DNA of 64,000 bases from Ceratopteris richardii. Lineage: Eukaryota; Streptophyta; Polypodiopsida; Polypodiales; Pteridaceae. How positions within the stretch are numbered: position 1 is the stretch's first letter; each line of letters begins with the position of its first letter. Shown here in pieces: positions 32,741-43,249 of the stretch. Position numbers and translations under genes: made by a program. The DNA lies in NCBI GenBank assembly GCA_020310875.1, contig CM035433.1:107313758-107377757 (forward strand), in the 5' to 3' direction. The notes beneath the pieces were generated by a model. It did no database searches. It saw only the letters and a program-made list of their open reading frames with translations, and was not told the DNA's origin.

Positions 32741-34308
32741 GGAACATCAAATTTCTTTTCTTCTTCTTTGTGAGTTACCTCACCTTTACCTTTTAGTTCC
32801 TTTTAATCATTCACTTTTTTCCTATTTCAAGTGTTTCCTTTTAATGTATTTCCTAGTGTTTCCTTTCAAGTGTTTCCTTTTACATCAATACCTCCCACAT
32901 TCTCTAGATATGAAGTCTTACTCATTATTTCCAACTCTCCTTCTTTTAGCTTGGATGCGTTCTCCTTGTGATACATTTTTATCATTCTCATTTTTATCAT
33001 TTTTATCAAACCCTTCTTCATTTTGAAATTTTATCCCCACATTTTCTTCATTTTCTATATCAAAGATTGACAAAATATGAGTCCATCCATGTGGTTCAAA
33101 ATCTTCCTCATTAAATAATTGAGGTATGTACCTTTCACCATCTACAACTCTATCATTTATACAATCTTCCCTTCTCAAAATAAATATTTTTGGAACTTTT
33201 TTTTTGTTGGACTATATGCCCAAATTTGTGCTTCATTATCACTTTGTTCAGCCAAAGCTTTCATGAACTCTCCTATAGAATCTTGATCATTGTGCACTTT
33301 GTTCCATTGTCTTGGAGAAATATCATGATAAGTTCCTCTTCTTAGATTGACTTTGGTCACATTTCCTTGATATTGTAGGTAAAAGGAAATCTTTTCCCAA
33401 ATCTTGAATTGCATGCAATTGCCTCATAAAAGGTCTTCCTAGAATAATTTCATAACAGGCCAAATGAGGAAAGTCCACAATTGCAAATGTATGTTCCATT
33501 ACAATTCCACATGTTTTTATAATTACCTTTTGGGATAAAACCAAATGTTTTTCTATGTGTCCATCTACCAATTGTGATCTCATTTAGTAAACTTGAGATT
33601 TTTAGCACCCCACTTTTACCATATCTTTCTTGTCATAACTGCTACTCCAGCTCCACTATCTAGAATCGCATTTGCTTGTTTACTTTCATATTTTATTGCA
33701 ACTATTGTATTTCCTGCTTCACCTTCATAATATCTTCCAATCTTATCTACTGGTACATGCAACCATGAGTCCATTATAGATCAATTTTTTTTCAAACCTT
33801 TACTTCTCCTCATTTTACATGTATTCTTGCACACGATGGTTTTGTTTAATCATTTCTCTTGATGTCATTTGGCAAGAACTATTGCATTGCTCATTCACTT
33901 TCATCTCCACACTCAATGGTATCTCCTCTTGTGAATCTTGCCCATATGTTTTTTCATTTTCTTGTTTGGTTTTACTGTATGGAAGATTATCATTCTTATA
34001 TGACTCTAATATTTTTCCCATTCATTCATTCCATAGTACCTCATGCAAAATTTCTAGGGCTTTGGAGTTAATCTCTAAAGGCCTCTTTCTAGTACTTTTG
34101 TGTTAACTCAATGATCACCCTACACGATTGAATCCTTTTAGCTTCTAGTTCTAGCTTTGGATATACTTTATCTTGATCCTCTTGTATAGGTCCGTCTTTT
34201 ATTCTTTCTTTATAAGCTTTAATCAAAGTATCTGATTGTTTTGAAAAATCTTTCATGGAACTCCACTCTTCCTTTCCTACTTGCATTCCATTAGCTTCTT
34301 CTTTTAAT
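32741..34308 (-). pseudogene. Gypsy O: gag C-terminus, protease and linker (minus strand)
   Basis: Sense order from the right: a charged gag C-terminal segment (34286-34089, SDTLIKAYKERIKDGP), frames with stops, then protease C-terminal half (33583-33323: QLVDGHIEKHLVLSQKVI, YEIILGRPFMRQL), linker block FYLQYQGNVTKVNLRRGTYHD (shown in part; 33414-33175) and a DEDFEPHGW-like block (33178-32918, EEDFEPHGWTHILSIFD). The same blocks occur in the same order in F (54400-53700). The DSG active-site part is near 33650 in a decayed frame. This copy is diverged from F (a subfamily or older copy). It is interrupted on the right by Copia H at 34309. Confidence 0.8.
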
Positions 34309-35030
34309 TGTTAGATATGCTCAATACTCCACCCTCATGTGACCACAAATGATCCATGGTGCTCTAAGTTGTAAGGCCCCCATTATGAGGAGAGTCCATT
34401 ATGAGAGCCCCGACATTTGTGGAACCCTAACTTCCAAGTTAGATGACATCTATGTGTGATTGTTGATGGTTGTAGATGATCTTTGTGAGCCTAACCATTA
34501 GGTTAGGTAGGGCATAAACTTCCAAGCTATTGGGTTGCCATTTAAGGTGAAAATAAAGGCCCTGTGGCATCGCATGGTTTCCCCATAGAACCATAATGGG
34601 GGGAGTGCCGAGGGGGGCTTGCCCCCTTCTGTGGGATCCAGGGGGCCTATCCCCTCGGCCCGTAGGGCTGAGACAATAGGACTTCTGGTCATGGAGATAT
34701 TATCGGATCATATATTTTACCGACTATTTTGTATCTCATGACTACGTTTATCTATACCGAACCGCCTTGTAAAAGCTATATAAGCACGGCCCAGGTTGAT
34801 CTTTACATAACATTGCGCACTAGTAAGCCCTTCATCTAGAGTCTCTCTAGATTGCCATCTAAGCTCCACATTGGGAGCGCACGGGTGGACAACACCATCA
34901 TTCTAACTCCATTATGCTCGACAATATGAGAATTTGAGTTCTCTATTTCTCAGTCTACATCTATCTTTGTCTATGTTTTGCTCTCAACTCTGTCTACAAG
35001 TCTATTCCGTTGTGCTATTATTTTCTTACA
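34309..35030 (+). repeat. 5' LTR of Copia H (722 bp)
   Basis: Starts TGTTAGATATGCTC and ends TTCTTACA against the primer site. The TATA box CTATATAAG is at 34776-34784. A strikingly G/C-rich block with four or more G-runs lies at 34598-34680, unlike the AT-rich surroundings. Confidence 0.93.
34776..34784 (+). promoter_or_regulatory. Copia H LTR TATA box
   Basis: CTATATAAG is followed by the CACGGCCCAGG region. The position, about 250 bp before the LTR end, fits U3/R. Confidence 0.6.
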
Positions 35031-35044
35031 TGGTATCAAAGCTC
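35031..35044 (+). other. Primer-binding site of Copia H
   Basis: TGGTATCAAAGCTC directly abuts the LTR. It differs from the standard TGGTATCAGAGCTC by one base. Confidence 0.85.
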
Positions 35045-35137
35045 AGGAGGCTCTAAGTGGTGTAGAAGTAGAAACGCAGAGGTTGTAGAGGTCTAAACAA
35101 CAATAGAGAGAAGATTTCAAGTGGCACGTCATCATCT

Positions 35138-36145
35138 ATGACTTGGAGTCAAGGTGGTTCATCAATAGGAGTAGGTGGCACACAAGTAGGAGCAGCAATG
35201 ATGCTAGTCATCCCAATGTTGCTGATACAGCCAACAGCCTTCACAGAAGGTAAACTTGATGGTATGAACTACACCCTGTGGAAGTTCAAAAGCACTACTA
35301 TTCTTGATTCGTATGAGCTTTTGGAGATTTTTCTTGGGACTGATCATGAGCCCCAAGAAAGAACTGATCCAAATAATCCTGGTCGAATGATTCCTCCTGA
35401 TGCTGATCTTCTACGTGCTTGAAAACATAGAAATGCAAATGCACTCAGTGCTCTAGTTACAAGTACTTCTGATAGTGTTCTGACTCTCATTCAACATACT
35501 ACAAAGGCATGTGAAGCATGGAACATATTGAGAAATCAATATGAAACTCATAATCAGACCTGGATTCAGAACTTGGAGAATCAGCTTACAGCAGAACGGT
35601 TTGGTGATGGGGAGACTGCAGAGGTGTTTATCACTCGCATAAAGAATCTACGAGATCAAATGGTGGGAGCAGGTGTTCAAAAGTCAAGTGAGGAGCTAGC
35701 TCATCGTTGTCTTTGAATCTGTCCACCTAAGTTTGATGGTTTGGTAACTGCTCTTAACACTCAAATCAGACCTCAACCACTAACGTTTGAAGAATTTAGT
35801 GCCTTAATCATGGAGGAGGAGTTGCGGCTCAAGGCAAGGAGTGGTGGTAGCAAAGGAGATGATGCATTCATAGCAAATGCCAAAGGAGGCCAAACAGACT
35901 CTTCAAAAGATGGAGACAAAAAGAAGAACGACAAAAAGAAGTTCAAGGGAGAGTGTTTCCATTGCAAGAAGAAAGGACACAAAATCCAAGATTGTTGCAT
36001 CAAGAAGGCAGAAGAGAAGAGTGGCTCTTCAAAAGGTGGCAAGGGCAAGGAGTTTACCAACACAAAAGAAATAGAGCTTGAGTTATTTTTTACGATAGAG
36101 GAGAGGTGCTCCTCGGCTAAAGATTCAGGAATAGATGACTCATAG
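35138..36145 (+). pseudogene. Copia H gag
   Basis: Capsid and nucleocapsid precursor, start at 35138 (MTWSQGGSS). The block KLDGMNYTLWKFKSTTILDS (in part) is the Copia gag opening. A UBN2-like helical region follows (ACEAWNILRNQYETHN, VFITRIKNLRDQM), then a Lys-rich stretch and the zinc knuckle CFHCKKKGHKIQDC (CX2CX4HX4C) at about 35959-36000. Three in-frame stops (after ADLLRA, after LAHRCL and after GIDDS) split it into 94-, 62- and 134-codon frames, all in one register. So it is a recently killed gag. The last stop lies just before the protease. Confidence 0.9.
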
Positions 36146-37837
36146 GTGTTGGACAGTGGTGCATCTCGTCACATGAGTAGAAAAGACCTTTACAGTTCCT
36201 TATAGCCTCTAAAGGAACCCATCACAGTAAAGGTAGGGAATAATGCAAGATGTCCTGTAGAGGGCGAAGGTACAATGCAAGATGTCCTATAGAGTTTCTT
36301 TCATTAACTCTAATGTTGATATCAAAAAGCTTTCAAATGTGTTGTATGTTCCACAAATAAAACGAAATCTACTTTCACTAGCTTCTATAACTGATCAAGG
36401 TCATCAAGTATCTTTCATTAAGACAGGAGCTAAGATTATGGATGATAACAACAACATTGTTGGGATTGGCATAAGGAGGAACAACCTGTATGAGTTGTGT
36501 GCTCTTAAAGCCACTAGAAACGTGGGCACAAGTAAGCTATGGCATGAGAGATTCAGCCACATTGGATACCGTGTACTGAAGGAGATGCATCACAGAGGTA
36601 TGGTTGCAGACCTACCATTGATTGTAGAAATGAAGGAACCATGTTGGGCAAGCAACAGAGGAAGGCGTTTCCACAAGAAAGCAAGAACAGGGCAAGCTAT
36701 CCTCTAGAGTTGGTGCATGTTGACTTGTGCGGAAAAATCACTACACAAGCCTTGGGTGGATCTTCCTACTTCATGTTACTTGTCGATGACTATAGCATGA
36801 AGATGTGGGTGTACTTCCTTCGCAATAAGGCTCAAGCTTTTGGTAAGTTTAAAGAATGGCTTCAGCTTGTTGAAATTGAAATAGGGAAGAACATGAAGAA
36901 ATTCAATACAGACGATGGTGGTGAGTTCAGATCAACAGAGTTTGAAGATTTCTGCAAGAGTAAGGGAATCAAGCATCAACTCACAGTGGCACATAGTCCT
37001 CAACAGAACAGTGTTGCAGAACATTGGAATCAAACCATCATGGAGATGGCAAGGTGCATGTTGAAAGGAAAGGGTTTGCCTAATCAATTTTGGGTAGAGG
37101 TTTTCAACACTGTTGTCTACATCTTGAATCGAAGCTACACCAAGGCACTTGATGGAAAGACTCCACAAGAAGCCTACATTGGTAAAAAGGCTTCTGTTTC
37201 CCATTTCAAAGTATTTGGAAGTGAATGTTATGTACATGTTCTAGATAGGGAGAGAAACAATCTTCAACCAAAAAGCATCAAATGTATCTTCCTAGGGTAC
37301 AACAAAGATAATAAGGCTTATAAGCTTTATGACCCTCAAGCTAAGAAGATCATGGCAAGCCATGATGTGGTGTTTAAGGAGGAGCAGCCACATGCAATGG
37401 AGGAGAAAAAGAGAGATTCCACTTTATCATCAGGCGAAGGGGCAATCCGCTATGAACCTGGCCCAAGAGCTATCCCTTCTACACAAGAGAAGGAAGTATC
37501 ATCTTCAGATGATGAGTCTGAAAGTCACCAATGTGCCAAGACCCAAGTGGAAAAGCCATTGCCACATTGGGTGAGGCAGCTCTATGATTCTGCAAACCCA
37601 ATCTCACATTCACTAGAACAAGTTGCAGATGGACCGAGGCGATCACAGAGAATAGAGGAACATAGATGGGCAAGCGCCCATATTGTAAACACAGCCTTGA
37701 TGGTTGATCTCATTCAAGAAGAAGCAAAGGAACCAACCAATGTGGAAGAGGCACTCCATGATCCGAATTGGAGGGCTTCCATGCAAATAGAATACAACAA
37801 TATCATGAAGAATGGAACTTGGGATCTAGTGGATTGA
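36146..37837 (+). pseudogene. Copia H protease and integrase
   Basis: The aspartic protease active site VLDSGASRHMS is at 36146-36180, followed by a stop and a small local duplication (the phrase GCAAGATGTCCT occurs at 36244 and 36276). GAG-pre-integrase reads LWHERFSHIGYRVLKEMHHRG. A frameshift near 36640 leads into the 398-codon frame, which holds the integrase core: Asp in HVDLCGK, Asp in NTDDGGEF and Glu in QQNSVAEHWN. The usual QNGVAERKN is altered to QNSVAEHWN. C-terminal blocks YILNRSYTKALDGKTPQEAY and FKVFGSECYVHV follow, then the acidic linker and the first RT residues (NGTWDLVD) before a TGA at 37835. Confidence 0.92.
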
Positions 37838-39175
37838 CCCCCTAAGCCTAAAGTCATTGGCACCAAGTGGGTCTAGAAGCTAAAGTACAAGGTTGATGGT
37901 ACTCTAGAAAAGTATAAAGCAAGAATTGTTGCACAAGGCTACTCACAAGTTGAAGGCATTGACTTTTGTGAATCATTTGCCCCGATTGCAAGAATGACTA
38001 CTCTCTGAGTAGTACTAGCTGTGGCTGCACATAAGCATTGGCCAGTCTATCACATGGGTGTCGAATCAGCGTTCCTGAATGGAGACCTCAAGGAGGAGAT
38101 ATATGTGTCTCAACCACTAGGGTTTGAGGCTCCCCATTCAGAGAACAAGGTATGTAAGCTGAAGAAGGCATTTTATGGGCTAAAACAAGCCCCTAGAGCA
38201 TGGTACCAACGGATAGATAAGTATCTCTTGGACCTAGGTTTCAAAAGATGTGCTTCTGATGCTAACTAGTATGTTCTAAAGAGAGGAGGGAAGATAATTG
38301 TGCTTGTACTCTATGTAGATGACCTTGTGAGTTCAGAATTTGAAATGACAGACTTGGGCTTAATGCATTATTGCTTAGGTCTTGAAGTTTGGTAAGAACG
38401 ATGGAAGATTTTCATCTCTCAACAAAAGTATGCAAGGCAGATATTGAAGGCATTTGACATGAAGGATTGCAAGGAAATTTCTACACCTATGGAGGTCAAC
38501 ACAGAATTATCTATTGAAGATACTTCACCTCCAGTGGATATTGGAAGATACAAGAAATTAGTTGGAAGTCTCATCTACTTGTGCAATAGCAAACCAGACA
38601 TCTCTTATGTTGTTGGAGTAGTAAGCCTGTTCTCTAATAAGCCTTGCCAAACTCATTGGAAGGCAAGCATGTGGATACTCAGGTATGTGAAAGGAACCAC
38701 TGATTATGGTATTCTTTATGAAGAAGGATCATCTCTAGTCAGATAATGTGACTCAGATTGGGCAGGAGATATTGATACCAGAAAATTAGTTTCTAGATAT
38801 TGCTTTTCTTTAGGACCAAGGATTTTCTCTTGGATTAGTAAGAAGCCACCGACTGTAGCATTATCTTCTACTGAAGTTGAGTACAAAGCTGCATGCGTTG
38901 CAGCATGTGAAGCAGTATGGTTGAGGAGGATCCTATGGCACATAGCAATACAAGGACAGGAGGCTACAGAGTTGAAGTGTGACAACCAAAGTTGCATGGC
39001 CATCGCCAAAAATCCTGTTTTCCATGCACGTAGCAAGCACATAGAATCCAGTATCACTATGTGTGTGAGTTGATTGAGGACGGGTCGTGGAGATACGCTA
39101 GTGTCCTACTGAAGAAAATGGAGCAGACATCTTCACCAAGGCTCTTGGGAGAGAGCAACTTCTTCAACACTTTCC
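37838..39175 (+). pseudogene. Copia H RT and RNase H
   Basis: RT blocks are present in one mostly open frame: [53 protein letters not shown] and the catalytic LVLYVDDL at about 38308. Directly after YVDDL about 30 codons are missing and the frame resumes at FEMTDLGLMHYCLGLEVW. RNase H (38444-39060) has CDSDWAGDIDTRK, STEVEYKAA and CDNQS, followed by HARSKHIE. Stops occur at 37868, after TTL, after SDAN, after LEVW and at the start of RNase H. The protein cannot be made. Confidence 0.92.
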
Positions 39176-39221
39176 AAAGCTTGGGATGGGACCATGGAGG
39201 TAGTTCACCGTAGGGTGGACA

Positions 39222-39365
39222 TTGAGGGGGGTGTTAGATATGCTCAATACTCCATCCTCATGTGACCATAAATGATCCATGGTGCTCTAAGTTGTAAGGC
39301 CCCCATTATGAGGAGAAGCCATTATAAGAGCTCGGACATTTGTGGAACCCTAACTTCCAAGTTAG
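39222..39365 (+). repeat. Polypurine tract and truncated 3' LTR of Copia H
   Basis: TTGAGGGGGG (39222-39231) directly precedes TGTTAGATATGC (39232). The 134 bp to 39365 match 34309-34442. Beyond that the sequence switches to a Gypsy LTR. Confidence 0.92.
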
Positions 39366-39999
39366 TAGCACCTCCTTTAATGTCAATCTGGGAAGACATG
39401 AGGATGGTATGAAGACCTCGAACAAGTGATGGCACAAGTGTGTGAGATAAAGCACACAAACATGCACACACATACACACACATGCACACACATACACACA
39501 CATGCACACAAGGCAAGAACAAAGAGAGAAACAATGGAGTTCTTTAGATTACTCAAAAAGTCTCATGTACAAGCTCAAATAACTAACAAGCTAACGTAAA
39601 AAATGAGCTCTCTAGCTCTTTTTATAGTTTTGGACTAGCTTTGGTCCTATCCAGACCTAGTGTCTAACCTAGTTAAAAATTAGGTTCCTAGGCTATTTTG
39701 GAGGCTCAAACGAGCTCTAAAAATTATGAAAATTGATACATAAATACTTCTAATACTCCTCAAGCTCGAGTACTCCTCACCTTGAACAAAATGGAATCAA
39801 ATCTACCAAAAACGGTATTTACAGTGTTCATGTAGTGATGAAAATCACTGTTGAAAAGAGATTAGGTTGGAAAAATTGACTGGCTTACTTGCCGGATCTA
39901 CGTTGATTTCTTTGCCTACTTGTTCCTTCTCTTTACTCTGACTCCGTTCATTGGCTACCCTACGGTGTAGGTCTTTGAGTGCCTTGACTGCTACCAACA
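39366..39999 (-). repeat. 3' LTR of Gypsy G (sense 3' end truncated)
   Basis: Colinear with the J, F and E2 LTRs. The sense start TGTTGGTAGCAGTC is at 39999, the AGTGATTTTCATCACT near-palindrome at about 39833-39848, and the TATA box at 39617-39630. A CA-rich microsatellite (CACACA/CATGCA units) lies at 39447-39510. The last ~45 bp of the LTR (CTCTAGCACAATGG side) are missing at the junction with Copia H. Confidence 0.9.
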
Positions 40000-42009
40000 T
40001 CCCCCCTCTCTCGCGTCTGTCATCTCTGATAGACCCTTGGTGGGTTGAACCTTTGACATAATATTCGATGACATCGATAGCCAGGTGATGCTCTTCTAGC
40101 CTCAATCCTTTTGCTAAATCTGTTAGTAAGGCATCCCAATCGACTGGCGCTGGAATGTCCAGTTGTGACAGACACAATTGTTCGGAATGTAAGGTTCTCT
40201 CCACAACAAAAAGTTGGAGGAGATGTGAGGGTCTGGGGACAAATATTTCGGGAATGATACTCCGAGAACCCTGTAATGAACATATCTTCAATAGTCTGTT
40301 TGTAGCATGCTGGGAGGTATTTGATTCTTGCATGCCAGACATATATCACATTAATGGAGGGGGTTGTGCTCATGTCATATACTAAGTCGAGATTGCCTGC
40401 AGTGAAACCGACTCCACAGAAATGCAGGACTTTAATGTTCTTGAAGGTTCAAAAGGTGACCAACATTAATTCGAATATTTTCATACACATCTGTGCCATC
40501 ACGTCAGGAACATTTCGCAGTCTGACACCCCAGTGGTGAATGGTGGATATCATGTATGCTATTGTGTTCGGCCCTCGTGGTGGTGCTAGGTACACGTAAT
40601 TTAGCCATTTCGCACAACCTTTAACATTCTTCATAGTGATGGCAAAATCTGGCCATGTGTGTCTTCTAAGTACTAGGATGTAGCATGGATTGTATTTGAT
40701 GAAAAGTGGCATATTATTCCATGTATGAACCATTTCTGGATAAGTTTCTAGAAGACGAACCCTCCAGGTGGGTTGGAAGATGGACCCTTGTATAGCTCTT
40801 TCAGGTATGTCATCGGGACCAAATTGGGTGGCAAATGTTGGGGCCTTGCCACATCGTCATTGAATTTCTACATTATAATCTACTAGGAGCACGCAATAGG
40901 GCACATATTGATCATCAGTATCCATCGACGATGGGACATGAGTCAGAAGTATTCTGATTTTATAATGGTATCCTCAACTTTAGACATTGATTGAATTTGT
41001 AGCACGACTCTCTCATCATTTGTATTGGCCGTTTTTTTGAGCATCTGCAACCATTTTGGGGCTTCTACTTCAAGTGTGTCTAATCCTTCAGATGTTTGTT
41101 GGCCACCCCGCATCGGCATAGGAACATAAGGTTCCTCATATGACTCGTCTACTTCTATGGGCACCAACTCTTCTGGTTCTGGTTCTATGATCGGGGAGGG
41201 CTATCTTTCGTATTGAAGTAATTGTCCTTGCAATTCAGTGACCTATTTTTGTAGTGCATTCACCTCCTCTATAGTTGTTGTAGAATCTAGGACCTTTGTT
41301 TGTTCTTCTTGCACCCCTAGCTATTGGCAAAGAGTATCCTGTTCTTTTTCCAATTCATCGTGCGTTGCTTGAAGATCAACATAGCTTTCAAGAATGGTTT
41401 TCATGGTATCTGAAGGGACAACTTTAAATCTTTCTGGGTCGATCTCCTGAGGGGAGCCTTCCATGGCTACCTCTAGGTTCTCTTCGTTTTGCTTTTGAAG
41501 TCTTTTGTTTTCTTCTAGAGCCGTGGCCATGTGTTTCCTTAGTAACGTCAAATTACGATGGACTTTGATATTCTCGGACTGATTAAGTTCAAGTAAAGCT
41601 GTTAGTTTTTTAACTTCGGAAGATTCTGATTGCTGAGGAGCTTCCAATAGGGTTTGGTGGGCGTGTTCTAGCATAGTATAACATTGATTGAGGTCGGTGT
41701 TCTCTTCTTCTAGGGCTGCAAGCAGCTTCTGTAATTGCTAGTGGTCCGCAGTTATATGGTGATGACGATCTTCTAAGCTCTGATATTTGTTCTGCATCTA
41801 TTATATACATTGATGTAATATAGAAAACAAATTATTTACATTTAGGGATGTTGGGAAAGTGGAGGATGCAGGGGGAATGGGGAAGGGGAAAGGGATCGTG
41901 AATGAAGGGGAAACAAGAGGTGATGTGGGTGGAGGGGATATGGGAGATTGTGGGAGTGTGGGGGGAGGGAGTGGTGCCACACCTAGTGATGTTTCCATAC
42001 CCTCAAAAG
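39845..42009 (-). pseudogene. Gypsy G ORF3-like region, reading into the 3' LTR
   Basis: Coding sequence of unknown function between integrase and the 3' LTR. Sense order: a proline-rich N-terminal part (from METSLGVAPLPPP at about 41995), a long helical, probably coiled-coil part (41810-41321, LNQSENIKVHRNLTLLRKH ... ALEENKRLQKQNEEN), an acidic part (41167-40943, VPIEVDESYEEPYVPMP) and a globular-looking part (40733-40449, MPLFIKYNPCYILVLRRHTW). The C-terminal part (40342-39845) runs through the polypurine tract as ERGGM and 50 codons into the LTR. Frames change several times, so this copy is broken. No transmembrane segment or envelope signature is evident. I do not recognise the family. 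Confidence 0.6.
40000..40012 (-). other. Polypurine tract of Gypsy G
   Basis: The sense strand reads GAGAGAGGGGGGA immediately before TGTTGG. It lies inside the open frame 40342-39845. Confidence 0.85.
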
Positions 42010-43020
42010 TGTTGGAACAAAGCAATCACAAATTGATGATTATAAAGAGCTTGAAGTAAGTCAATGGTCAGAATGAAGTCCAAGAAAGTATTGAGGAAGT
42101 GAAGATATTTCATAATGGTAGCTTGTATACATATGTACATTATAGGTGGAAATTCTTGTACTATGAGTATAGATGATCCTTAGGATGGTAAGGAGTAATG
42201 TAATAGACGTGGAATAAGTCTAGAATCATATGTATATAAGTTAATGATGTAAAGAAATAAATGAGAGAGTCATTAGAAGCCAAGTGTCAACAAGGTAGAT
42301 GTGTAGAGAGTCATCTTCATAAATTAACGACGAGTATTTCTCTGATTTCTCTCAGCCTGTTCATGTGGATCAGGAAATCTTTTGTATACATCTAATATAG
42401 AAGCTAATGAAGTTATGTTCAAAGTTTCATGGCCTAATTCTTTTCATGCTGTGAGTATGATCAATAGGAACATGTGTATGTAAAGTCTGCAAGTAGATCT
42501 CTGAGAGTCACACACTTTTTCGTGTCAATGTTTTGCTTGGATCTTAGTGCAGAGTCTAAAATTTTTGATATTGAGCATTCAAAATCTAAGTTAGAAGGTA
42601 AGGAAGCTATGGCTAAAAGCATTAAGCAAAACGGGATCTATGCTATGAGAAATCAACCTTAGAAGTTAGCTATGTCAAAGTCACTTGTTCAGGAAGAGAG
42701 TTTCTGACATACTTTTGATCTTAAGGATCAAATTAAAGTTTTAATGATTCTTTTGAAGGATTAATGGTTGATATGATTGCGCAAAGGTAGCACGGAGATA
42801 TGTACATCATTAGTTTGAAGAAATCTGAAGATTTGGGCAAGAAATAAAGTCAATCTTTGAAGCCGACTTCTTGAAGAAGGAAGATTCTCACTCAGAGAAG
42901 TGATAGTTGAAGATTTGGTAAATGAAGGTAACATTTGTATAAAGTTTGGTCCATAACTAATATAGAGGAGCTCTTAAATCAGTATAGATCAAACCTTTGG
43001 AGATTTAGAGGTCTCCAACA
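42010..43020 (+). repeat. 5' LTR of Copia I (1011 bp)
   Basis: Starts TGTTGGAACAAAGC and ends GGTCTCCAACA, with TG...CA ends. The TATA box GTATATAA is at 42232-42239. The first 406 bp match the 3' LTR at 46438-46843. Confidence 0.93.
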
Positions 43021-43021
43021 G

Positions 43022-43034
43022 TGGTATCAGAGCT
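43022..43034 (+). other. Primer-binding site of Copia I
   Basis: TGGTATCAGAGCT is an exact Met-tRNA-type site 1 bp from the LTR end. Confidence 0.93.
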
Positions 43035-43249
43035 GAAGATGCAATATAAGTGAAGTAAAAGCATTTGAAAGTCCCAAGTGCTGAAGATATTGAAGTTTCT
43101 TATAATTGAAGGTGGATAACTAAATTCTTGAAGAAAATCTGAAGAAGTACAAGGCACAAGTTCAAAGGGTAAAGAAGGATTAAAGCTTCATATCAAAGGT
43201 ACACTATATCATCATAAATCTTAGTAATTGCAGACACAGAAGATCAAAG

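Larger units (their letters stand above)
34309..39365 (+). mobile_element. Copia H (plus strand), 3' LTR truncated
   Basis: 5' LTR 34309-35030, primer site, gag, protease, integrase, RT, RNase H, polypurine tract 39222-39231, then only 134 bp of 3' LTR (39232-39365). The shared 134 bp differ at only about half a dozen positions, so the element is fairly young although its pol carries several stops. The 3' LTR is cut at 39365, where a Gypsy LTR fragment begins. Confidence 0.93.

Noticed and set aside
39845..42009. Envelope-like protein in Gypsy G
   Set aside because: No signal peptide, transmembrane helix or cleavage motif is evident. Coiled-coil content alone is not enough.
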